Of a stretch of DNA of 64,000 nt, positions 53,156 to 64,000 are shown in pieces. Position 1 is the first letter of the stretch. Every line of letters begins with the position of its first letter. Location: positions 3,996,955-4,060,954 of the forward strand of contig OZ029921.1 of the NCBI GenBank assembly GCA_964023275.1, given 5' to 3'. The notes under the pieces are model-generated. The model ran no database searches, was not told the origin of the DNA, and was given only the letters and a program-made list of their open reading frames with translations. The position numbers were made by a program, and so were the translations under genes. This DNA comes from Norana najaformis. Lineage: Eukaryota; Annelida; Clitellata; Crassiclitellata; Hormogastridae.

Positions 53156-53514
53156 TTGGTCTCTGCCTACTGGGCCCGTAACTCCTAGGAAGAAGAACAC
53201 GAACAAGAATAATACGTACAATATGGAGGAGAAGAACTAGAAGAAGATGATGACGACGAGGAAGAAGCAGTATATCTCCAATCCACGAAGCTGTATTTCC
53301 CTGCCAGAAAAATGACACGCCCAAGCGTTCGACTCGCATTAGCATCTGGCAGCATCAGACATTATGAATGTGGACAATTCGCTCCAGTCGACATTCCTGC
53401 AGACAAGCATCTTTCATTACTCTGCCAGTTTTCTCAAACTTAAATCACGTGACTTGTCGTCGACCTCTAGTGGCGAGAATGTTGACGACGCATGTCTGTC
53501 GCAGATCGGGTTCT

Positions 53515-53609
53515 TTAATACGCTTCCAATCCGTCACGCATGAGTGAACACACGCGTTCGATTATGCAGTCTTTCACGGCATCGAGCGTTGATTCGATCT
53601 CAAGGATTT
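53515..53609 (-). CDS. Candidate terminal exon, unassigned
   Basis: On the minus strand a good acceptor (TTTCTTATTTCCTTATTTCG, then TGTTCAAG) is followed by 95 nt open to TAA at 53517-53515, coding for EILEIESTLDAVKDC and IIERVCSLMRDGLEAY. The peptide is helical-looking and non-repetitive. The frame is also open upstream through the pyrimidine tract to 53703 (ATG at 53701-53703), so an unspliced frame of about 63 codons is the alternative. No family is recognised. Confidence 0.25.
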
Positions 53610-53987
53610 CTTGAACACGAAATAAGGAAATAAGAAAATTAGCGACGTGATCCATATATATGGCGGGCCCAAACAGTCGACTTTGTTGATTAAATTTCAA
53701 CATGATTAGCAAATTAAATCTTATATAATCTTCTCTTATTTTGCATGCTGTGTAAAAAATCGTCTGTTTTCGCCGATGTCTTTATGCATTTCCGTTTCTT
53801 TCGTCTACTTTTGACAATATTTCTATTGTTGTTGTTCTACCACATAGACAACTGGTCCAATATTAGGCTACGCGAGGCTAATATATCCGAAAAAACAAAA
53901 TATAGAAAAATTTTATATATCATTTTGACATCTTTCTATTCCAAGAATAAAATTAACTGCTCCTTATGTGCGTTTGACTTACTGCCA
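53610..53987. other. AT-rich junction to satellite S4
   Basis: No gene supported; the frame at 53745 runs into the satellite only because the satellite lacks stops. Confidence 0.5.
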
Positions 53988-55929
53988 AACTGTATGCCAA
54001 TTGCAAATCAAACTGAATGGAATTCGCAAATCAAACGGTATGGCAATTGCAATTCAAACTGTATGGCAACTGCAAATCAAACTGTATGGCAATTGCAAAT
54101 CAAATTCTATGGCAATTGCAAATCAAACAGAATGGAAATCGCAAATCAAACGGTATGGCAATTGCAATTCAAACTGTATGGCAACTGCAAATCAAACTGT
54201 ATGGCAATTGCAAATCAAATTCTATGGCAATTGCAAATCAAACTGCATGGCAATTGCAAATCAAACTGTATAGCAATTGCAAATCAAACTGAATGGAAAA
54301 ATGTAAATCAAACTCTACGGCAATCGAAATCAAACTGTATGGCAATTGTAAATCAAACTGTATGGCAATCAAAAAGGCCATAAACAGAAAATCAGAAAGA
54401 GAGACAATCAGAAAGACAGACAATCAGAAAGACAGATAGACACAATTTATGGCAATTAAAAATCAAACTGTATTGCAATTGTGAATCAAAAATCAAACTC
54501 TATGGCAATTACAATTCAAACAGTAAGGCAAAAACAAATCAAACTCTACGGCAGTTACAAAACAAACTGTATGGCAATGGCAAATCAAACTGTATGGCAA
54601 TTGCAAAACAAACTGTATGGCAATGACAAATCAAACTGTATGGCAATTACAATTCAAACAGTAAGGCAAAAACAAATCAAACTGTATGGCAATTACAAAA
54701 CAAACTGTATGGCAATGGCAAATCAAACTGTATGGCAATTGCAAAACAAACTGTATGGCAATTACAAACCAAACTGTATGGCAATAGTGAAACAAAAATC
54801 AAAATGTATGGCAACCGCGAAAGAAAGATCAAACTCTAAGGCAATTGCGAATCAAAAACCAAACTGTAGAGCAATTGCAAATCAAAAATCAAACTGTACG
54901 CTATTCAGAAAGGCCATAAACAGACAATCAGAAAGACAGACAATCAGAAAGACAGACAATCAGAAAGACAGACAATCAGAAAGACAGACAATCAGAAAGA
55001 GAGACAATCAGAAAGACAGACAATCAGAAAGACAGACAATCAGAAAGACAGACAATCTGAAAGACAGACAATCAGAAAGACAGACAATCAGAGAGACAGA
55101 CAATCAGAAAGACAGACAATCAGAAAGACAGATACACACAATGTATGGCAATTACAAATCAAACTGTATGGCAATTGCAAACCAAACTGTATGGCAATTA
55201 CAAATTAAACTGTATGGCAATTGGAAATCAAACTGAATGGAAAATTGCAAATCAAACTCTACGGCAATCGAAATCAAACTGTATGGCAATTAAGAAAAAA
55301 CTGTATGGCAATTGGGAATCAAACTGTATGGCAATTACAAATGAAACTGTATGGCAGTTGCAAATCAAATTGTATGGCAATTACAAATCAAACTGCATGG
55401 CAAATGTAAATCAAACTGTATGGCAATCAAAAAAGCCATAAACAGAAAATCAGAAAGACAGACAATCAGAAAGACAGACAATCAGAAAGACAGACAATCA
55501 GAAAGACAGATAGACACAATTTATGGCAATTAAAAATCAAACTGTATTGCAATAGTGAATCAAAAATCAAACTATATGGCAATGGCAAATCAAACATTAT
55601 GGCAATCACAAATTAAACTGTTTGGCAATTACAAAACAAACTGTATGGCAATGGCAAATAAAACTGCATGGCAATTGCAAATCAAACTGTTTGGCAATTA
55701 CAAATCAAACTGTATGGCAATTACAAAACAAATTGTATGGCGATGGCAAATCAAACTGTTTGGCAATAACAAATCAAACTGTTTGGCAATTACAAATCAA
55801 ACTGTTTGGCAATTACAAATCAAACTGTTTGGCAATTACAAATCAAACTCTACAAGAATCAGAAAGGCAATATATATATGCAATCAGAAAGACAGACAAT
55901 CAGAAAGACAGATACACACAATGTATGGC

Positions 55930-56640
55930 AATTACAAATCAAACTGTATGGCAATTGCAAACCAAACTGTATGGCAATAACAAATTAAACAGTATAGAAA
56001 TTGCAAATCAAACTGAATGGAAAATTGCAAATCAAACTCTACGGCAATCGAAATCAAACTGTATGGCAATTGGGAAAAAACTGTATGGCAATTGGGAATC
56101 AAACTGTATGGCAATTACAAATGAAACTGTATGGCAGTTGCAAATCAAATTGTATGGCAATTACAATTTAAACTATACGGCAATCAGAAAGGCCATAAAC
56201 AGAAATCCGAAAGACAGAGAATCAGAAGACAGATAGACACAGTGTATGGCAATTACAAATCAAACCGCATGGCAATTCCAAATCAAACTGTATGGAAATC
56301 GCAAATCAAACTGTATGGCAATTGCAAATCAAACTGCATGGCAATTGCAAATCAAACTGTACGGCAATTGCAAATCAAACTGCATGGCAATTGCAAATCA
56401 AACTGTATAGTAATTGCAAATCAAACTGAATGGAAAATTGCAAATCAAACTCTACGGCAAATCAAACTGTATGGCAATTGGGAAAAAACTGTATGGCAAT
56501 TGTAAATCAAACTGTATCGCAATCAAAAAAGCCATAAACAGAAGATCAGAAACACAGACAATCAGAAACACAGACAATCAGAAAGACAGACAATCAGAAA
56601 GACAGATCGACACAATGTATTGCAATTAAAAATCAAAATG
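55930..56640 (+). repeat. S4 segmental duplication, copy 1
   Basis: Matches 57590-58350 almost base for base, including the otherwise unique AGAAATCCGAAAGACAGAG (56202 and 57863) and CAGAAGATCAGAAACACAG phrases. Offset is 1661 bp at the left and about 1.7 kb at the right because copy 2 has about two extra monomers. Confidence 0.85.
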
Positions 56641-57589
56641 AAGGGCAGTTAGATATAAAACTGTATGACAATTAAAAAATCAAACTGTTTGGCAATTACA
56701 AATCAAACTGTATGGCAATTACAAATCAAACTGTTTGGCAATTACAAATCAAACTCTTCAGGAATCAGAAAGGCCATAAACAGACAATCAGAAAGACAGA
56801 CAATCAGAAAGACAGATAATCAGAGAGACAGACAATCAGTAAGACAGACAATCAGAAAGACAGACAGACACAATGTATGGCAATTACAAATCAAACTGTA
56901 TGGCAATTGCAAACCAAACTGTATGGCAATTACAAATTAAACTGTATGGCAATTGCAAATCAAACTGAATGGAAAATTGCAAATCAAACTCTACGGCAAT
57001 CGAAATCAAACTGTATGGCAATTAAGAAAAAACTGTATGGCAATCAAAAAAGCCATAAACAGAAAATCAGAAAGACAGACAATCAGAAAGACAGACAATC
57101 AGAAAGACAGACAATCAGAAAGACAGATAGACACAATTTATGGCAATTAAAAATCAAACTGTATTGCAATTGTGAATCAAAAATCAAACTGTATGGCAAT
57201 GACAAATCAAACATTATGGCAATCACAAATTAAACTGTTTGGCAATTACAAATCAAACTGCATGGCAATTACAAAACAAACTGTATGGCAATGGCAAATA
57301 AAACTGCATGGCAATTGCAAATCAAACTCTATGGCAATAACAAATCAAACTGTATGGCAATTACAATTCAAACAGTAAGGCAATAACAAATCAAACTGTT
57401 TGGCAATTACAAATCAAACTGTATGGCAATTACAAAACAAATTGTATGGCGATGGCAAATCAAACTGTTTGGCAATTACAAATCAAACTGTTTGGCAATT
57501 ACAAATCAAACTGTTTGGCAATTACAAATCAAACTGTATGGCAATTACAAATCAAACTGTATGGCAATTGCAAACCAAACTGTATGGCA

Positions 57590-58350
57590 ATAACAAATTA
57601 AACTGTATGGCAATTGCAAATCAAATTGTATGGCAATTGCAAATCAAACAGTATAGAAATTGCAAATCAAACTGAATGGAAAATTGCAAATCAAACTCTA
57701 CGGCAATCGAAATCAAACTGTATGGCAATTGGGAAAAAACTGTATGGCAATTGGGAATCAAACTGTATGGCAATTACAAATGAAACTGTATGGCAGTTGC
57801 AAATCAAATTGTATGGCAATTACAATTTAAACTATACGGCAATCAGAAAGGCCATAAACAGAAATCCGAAAGACAGAGAATCAGAAGACAGATAGACACA
57901 GTGTATGGCAATTACAAATCAAACTGCATGGCAATTCCAAATCAAACTGTATGGAAATCGCAAATCAAACTGTATGGCAATTGCAAATCAAACTGCATGG
58001 CAATTGCAAATCAAACTGTACGGCAATTGCAAATCAAACTGCATGGCAATTGCAAATCAAACTGTATAGTAATTGCAAATCAAACTGAATGGAAAATTGC
58101 AAATCAAACTCTACGGCAAATCAAACTGTATGGCAATTGGGAAAAAACTGTATGGCAATTGGGAATCAAACTGTATGGCAATTACAAATGAAACTGTATG
58201 GCAATTGTAAATCAAACTGTATCGCAATCAAAAAAGCCATAAACAGAAGATCAGAAACACAGACAATCAGAAACACAGACAATCAGAAAGACAGACAATC
58301 AGAAAGACAGATCGACACAATGTATTGCAATTAAAAATCAAAATGAAGGG
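57590..58350 (+). repeat. S4 segmental duplication, copy 2
   Basis: Partner of 55930-56640 in the same orientation; carries additional GGGAATC and TTACAAATG monomers near 58150-58200. Confidence 0.85.
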
Positions 58351-60440
58351 CAGTTAGATATAAAACTGTATGACAATTAAAAAATCAAACTGTTTGGCAA
58401 TTACAAATCAAACTGTATGGCAATTACAAATCAAACTCTTCAGGAATCAGAAAGGCCATATAAAGACAATCAGAAAGACAGACAATCAGAAAGACAGACA
58501 TTCAGAAAGACAGACAATCAGAAAGACAGATAATCAGAGAGACAGACAATCAGTAAGACAGACAATCAGAAAGACAGACAGACACAATGTATGGCAATTA
58601 CAAAACAAACTGTATGGCAATTGCAAATCAAACTGCATGGCAATTGCAAATCAAACTCAATGGAAAATTGTAAATCAAACTCTAAAGCAATCGAAATCAA
58701 ACTGTATGGCAATTGTAAATCAAACTGTATGGCAATCAAAAAGGCCATAAACAGAAAATCAGAAAGAGACAGACAATCAGAAAGACAGATAGACACAATT
58801 TATGGGAATTAAAAATCAAACTGTATTGCAATTGTGAATCAAAAATCAAACCACATGGCAATTACAAATCAAACTGTATGACAATTAAAAAATCAAACGG
58901 TATGGCAATTACAAATCAAACTCTACAGGAATCAGAAAGGCCATATAAAGACAATCAGAAAGACAGACAATCAGAAAGACAGACAATCAGAAAGACAGAC
59001 ATTCAGAAAGACAGACAATCAGAAAGACAGACAATCAGAAAGACAGACAATCAGAAAGACAGACAATCAGAAAGACAGATACACACAACTGTATGGCAAT
59101 TGCAAATCAAAAATCAAACTTTATGGCAGTTGCAAATCAAACTGTACGGTATTCAGAAAGGCCATAAACAGACAATCAGAAAGACAGACAATCAGAAAGA
59201 CAGACAATCAGAGAGACAGACAATCAGTAAGACAGACAATCAGAAAGACAGACAGACACAATGTATGGCAATTACAAAACAAACTGTGTGGCAATTGCAA
59301 ATCAAACTGCATCGCAATTGCAAATCAAACTCAATGGAAAATTGTAAATCAAACTCTAAAGCAATCGAAATCAAACTGTATGGCAATTGCAAAACAAACT
59401 GTATGGCAATGACAAATCAAAGTGTATGGCAATTGCAATACAAACTGTATGGCAATTACAAACCAAACTGTATGGCAATAGTGAAACAAAAATCAAAATG
59501 TATGGCAACCGCGAAAGAAAGATCAAACTCTAAGGCAATTGCGAGTCAAAAACCAAACTGTAGAGCAATTGCAAATCAAAAATCAAAGTGTATGGCAGTT
59601 GCAAATCAAACTGTACGCTATTCAGAAAGGCCATAAACAGACAATCAGAAAGACAGACAATCAGAAAGACAGACAATCAGAGAGACAGACAATCAGAAAG
59701 ACAGACAATCAGAAAGACAAAAAGACACAATGTATGGCAATTACAAATCAAACTGTACTGCAATTACAAATCAAACTCTATGGCAATTACAAAACAAACT
59801 GCATGGTAATGGCAAATCAAACTGAATGGCAATGGCAAATAAAACTGTATGGCAATTGCAAATCAAACTGCATGGCAGTTGCAAATCAAACTGTATGGCA
59901 ATTACAAAACAAACTGCATGGTAATGGCAAATCAAACTGAATGGCAATGGCAAATAAAACTGTATGGCAATTGCAAATCAAACTGCATGGCAATTGCAAA
60001 TCAAACTGTATGGCAATCAGAAAGCCCATAAACAGACAATCAGAAAGACAGACAATCAGAAAGACAGACAATCAGAGAGACAGATAATCAGATAATCAGA
60101 GAGACAGACAATCAGAAAGACAGACAATCAGAAAGACAGAAAGACACAATGTATGGCAGTCAGAAATCAAAATGAAGGGCAGTTAGAAATCAAACTGCAT
60201 GGCAATTGCAAATCAAGCAGTATGGCAATAACAAATCAAACCGCATGGCAATTACAAAACAAACTATGACAATAAAAAATCAAACTGTTTGGCAATTACA
60301 AATCAAACTGTATGGCAATTACAAATCAAACTGTTTGGCAATTACAAATCAAACTCTACAGGAATCAGAAAGGCCATATAAAGACAATCAGAAAGACAGA
60401 CAATCAGAAAGACAGACACTGTACTGCAATTACAAATCAG

Positions 60441-60527
60441 ATTTTTGATTTATGTTTAAATTATTTGAAAGATATGATAAATGTTTATAACATAATAAAT
60501 AAAATCAAATATATGCAATTTGTTAAT
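60441..60527. other. AT-rich junction between S4 and S5
   Basis: About 85 bp of non-repetitive AT-rich DNA. Confidence 0.6.
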
Positions 60528-62228
60528 GCATCAAAAATACCATATTTTAAGTCAAATACACCCACTTTCACAACACAAATGCTACACTTTACCTCAGAAA
60601 TGCAATATTGCCTCAAAAATACCATATTTTAAGTCAAATACACCAACTTTCACAACACAAATGATACACTGTACCTCAGAAATGCCATATTGGCTCAAAA
60701 ATACCACATTTTAATTCAAATATACTAACTTTCACATCACAAATGCTACACTTTACCTCAGAAATGCAATATTGCCTCAAAAATACCATATTTTAAGTCA
60801 AATACACCAACTTTCACAACACAAATGCAAAATGTATATCAGAAATGCAATATTGCCTCAAAAATACCACATTTTGATTCAAATACACTAACTTTCACAT
60901 CACAAATGCTACACATTACTTCAGAAATGCCATATTGCCTCAAAAATACCATATTTTAAGTCAAATACACCAACTTTCACAACACAAATGCTACAATGTA
61001 CCTCAGAAATGCCATATTGCCTCAAAAATACCACATTTTAATTCAAATATACTAACTTTCACATCACAAATGCTACACTTTACCTCAGAAATGCAATATT
61101 GGCTCAAAAATACCACATTTTAATTCAAATACACCAACTTTCACATCACAAATGCTACACTGTACCTAAGAAATGCAATATTGGCTCAAACATACTACAT
61201 TTTAATTCAAATACACTAACTTTCACATCACAAATGCAAAATGTACCTCAGAAATGCAATATTGGCTCAAAAATACCACATATGGCTCAAAAATACTACA
61301 TTTTAACTCAAATACAGTAACTTTCATATCACAAATGCTACAATGTACCTCAGAAATGCAATATTGCCTCAAAAATACCATATTTTAATTCAAATATACT
61401 AACTTTCACAACACAAATGCTACACTATAGCTCAGAAATGCAATATTGCCTCAAAAATACCATATTTTAAGTCAAATACACCAACTTTCACATCACAAAT
61501 GCTACACGTTAGCTCAGAAATGCAAAATTGCCTCAAAAATACCACATTTTAAGTCAAATACACCAACTTTCACAACACAAATGCAAAATGTACATCAGAA
61601 ATGCAATATTGCCTCAAAAATACCACATTTTGATTCAAATACACTAACTTTCACATCACAAATGCTACACATTACTTCAGAAATGCCATATTGCCTCAAA
61701 AATTCCATACTTTAATTTGAAACCACCACACTCTACCTCAGATATCCCAAATTTTCCCTCAGAAATGCCATATTGCCTCAAAAATACCACATTTTAAGTC
61801 AAATACACCAACTTTCACAACACAAATGCTACAATGTACCTCAGAGATGCCATATTGCCTCAAAAATACCACATTTTAATTCAAATATACTAACTTTCAC
61901 ATCACAAATGCTACACTTTACCTCAGAAATGCAATATTGGCTCAAAAATACCACATTTTAATTCAAATACACCAACTTTCACATCACAAATGCTACACTT
62001 TAGCTCAGAAATGCAATACTGGCTCAAAAATACCACATTTTAAGTCAAATACACCAACTTTCACAACACAAATGATACACTGTACCTAAGAAATGCAATA
62101 TTGGCTCAAACATACCACATTTTAATTCAAATACACTAACTTTCACATCACAAATGCTACACTTTAGCTCAGAAATGCAATATTGGCTCAAAAATACCAC
62201 ATTTTAATTCAAATACACTAACTTTCAT
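60528..62228 (+). repeat. S5 satellite, about 20 units of 82 bp
   Basis: Unit phrases in order: CTCAAAAATACCACATTTTA, AKTCAAATACACCAACTTTC, ACATCACAAATGCTACACT and TACCTCAGAAATGCAATATT. Variants are mixed, and a block around 60830-60960 recurs at 61590-61700. It is flanked on both sides by S4. Confidence 0.95.
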
Positions 62229-64000
62229 GGCAAATGCTAGTTGCAAATCAAACTGTACGGTATTCAGAAAGGCCATAAACAGACAATCAGAAAGACAGAA
62301 ATCAGAAAGACAGACAATCAGAGAGACAGACAATCAGTAAGACAGACAATCAGAAAGACAGACAGACACAATGTATGGCAATTACAAAACAAACTGTATG
62401 GCAATTGCAAATCAAACTGCATCGCAATTGCAAATCAAACTCAAAGGAAAATTGTAAATCAAACTCTAAAGCAATCGAAATCAAACTGTATGGCAATTGT
62501 AAATCAAACTGTATGGCAATCAAAAAGGCCATAAACAGAAAATCAGAAAGAGAGACAATCAGAAAGACAGACAATCAGAAAGACAGATAGACACAATTTA
62601 TGGGAATTAAAAATCAAACTGTTTTGCAATTGTGAATCAAAAATCAAACTGTATGGCAACCGCGAAGGAAAGATTACAATTCAAACAGTAAGGCAAAAAC
62701 AAATCAAACTCTACGGCAATTACAAAACAAACTGTATGGCAATGGCAAATCAAACAGTATGGCAATTACAAATCAAACTGTATGGCAATTACAAATCAAA
62801 CTGTATGGCAATTACAAATCAAACTGTATGGCAATTGCAAATCAAACAGTATGGCAATTGCAAATCAAACTGTATAGCAATTGCAAATCAAACTGAATGG
62901 AAAATTGCAAATCAAACTCTACGGCAATCGAAATCAAACTCTATGGCGATTGGGAAAAAACTGTATGGCAATTGGGAATCAAACTGTATGGCAATTACAA
63001 ATGAAACTGTATGGCAGTTGCAAATCAAATTGTACGGCAATTACAAATCAAACTGTATGGCAATTGTAAATCAAACTGCATGGCAATCAAAAAGGCCATA
63101 AACAGAAAATCAGAAAGACAGACAATCAGAAAGACAGATCGACAAAATTTAAGGCAATTAAAAATCAAAATGAAGGGCAGTAAGATATAAAACTGTATGG
63201 CAATTAAAAAATCAAACTGTATGGCATTTGCAAATCAAACTGTATGGCAATTGCAAAAACAAACTGTATGGCAATGACAAATCAAACTGTATGGCAATTG
63301 CAAAACAAACTGTATGGCAATGACAAATCAAACTGTATGGCAATTGCAAATCAAACTGTATGGCAGTTGGGAATCAAACTGTATGGCAATTGCAAATCAA
63401 ACTGTATGGCAATTAAAAAATAAACTGTATGGCAATTGTGAATAAAAAAATCAAACACTATGGCAATTGTGAACCAAAAATCAAAATGTATGGCAACCGC
63501 GAAGGAAAGATCAAACTCTAAGGCAATTGCGAATCAAAATCAAACTGTAGAGCAATTACAAATCAAAAATCAAAATGTATGGCAATTGTGAATCAAACTG
63601 CATGCAAATACAAACCAAACTGTATGGCAATTGCAAATCAAAAATCAAACTGCATGGCAGTTGCAAATCAAACTGTACGCTATTCAGAAAGGCCATAAAC
63701 AGACAATCAGAAAGACAGACAATCAGAAAGACAGACAATCAGAGAGACAGACAATCAGAAAGACAGACAATCAGAAAGACAAAAACACACAATGTATGGC
63801 AATTACAAATCAAACTGTACTGCAATTACAAATCAAACTGTATGGCAATTACAAATCAAACTGTATGGCAATTGCAAATCAAACTGAATGGAAAATTGCA
63901 AATCAAACTCTACGGCAATCGAAATCAAACTCCATGGCAATTGGGAAAAAACTGTATGGCAGTTGGGAATCAAACTGTATGGCAATCACAAATGAAACTG
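62229..64000 (+). repeat. S4 composite satellite, continuation
   Basis: Same monomers and junctions as 53988-60440. The right junction with S5 is abrupt (AACTTTCATGGCAAATGCTA then GTTGCAAATC). It runs to the window end, so total length is unknown. Confidence 0.97.

Larger units (their letters stand above)
53988..60440 (+). repeat. S4 composite satellite (23-bp and 16-bp monomers)
   Basis: Blocks of a 23-bp monomer (core CAATTGCAAATCAAACTG then TATGG; variants with TTACAAATC, GGGAATC and others) alternate with blocks of a 16-bp monomer (CAGACAATCAGAAAGA). The entry junction AGAAAGGCCATAAACAGA and exit junction ACAGATAGACACAATTTATG or ACAGACACAATGTATGG recur at most block changes. About 17 alternations occur here. 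Both monomers lack stops in the three plus frames. Confidence 0.97.

Noticed and set aside
53745..63738. Gln/Asn/Lys-rich open frames up to 252 codons in S4
   Set aside because: Stop-free monomers of 23 and 16 bp open all plus frames; the peptides are frame-shifted versions of the same repeat. Kept as a finding, not as genes.
53988..64000. CRISPR-like array of direct repeats
   Set aside because: Repeats are contiguous with no unique spacers, in a eukaryotic context.

Overview
The window looks like nuclear DNA of an animal, most likely a marine invertebrate; the sequence does not fix the phylum. Reasons: spliceosomal exons with canonical GT/AG borders, a Pol III tRNA-Ser gene, tRNA-derived and 5S-derived SINE fragments, decayed non-LTR retrotransposons (LINEs), a P-element/THAP9-type transposase relic, hAT-type MITEs with 8-bp target duplications, and very many microsatellites. 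Coding density is very low. Most long open frames are shadows of tandem repeats or low-complexity DNA.

Layout. 1-13 kb: AT-rich intergenic DNA with SINE tails, a dispersed repeat (R1, 7.4 kb), a tandem R2 block (7.86-9.72 kb) carrying hAT MITEs, an antisense LINE (9.8-10.9 kb) and the P-element relic (11.2-11.5 kb). 13-18.3 kb: two weak candidate exons and a TATA-rich tandem array (S1) with a higher-order period of about 500 bp. 18.7-19.3 kb: a large nested palindrome. 19.5-24 kb: a minisatellite (S2) of roughly 100 units of 39-46 bp, bracketed by copies of one non-tandem module. 24-45 kb: LINE ends, SINEs, a 5S-like fragment, the tRNA-Ser(AGA), an E-box cluster, several unassigned candidate exons, a TIR element, and CATA, ATCAT and other microsatellites.

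The only confidently protein-coding locus is at 46.49-47.72 kb on the plus strand. It is the 3' part of a multi-EF-hand calcium-binding protein: three exons joined by phase-2 introns, five complete EF-hand loops plus the end of a sixth. Its more 5' exon or exons were not found with confidence.

48-53.9 kb holds SINEs, LINE ends, a diverged tandem duplication (50.3-51.6 kb) and two small minus-strand candidate exons. From 53.99 kb to the window edge lies composite satellite DNA: blocks of a 23-bp monomer alternate with blocks of a 16-bp monomer across recurrent junction sequences (S4), and an array of about twenty 82-bp units (S5) sits inside it. Both S4 monomers lack stop codons in all three plus-strand frames, so the region shows long but probably non-genic open frames.
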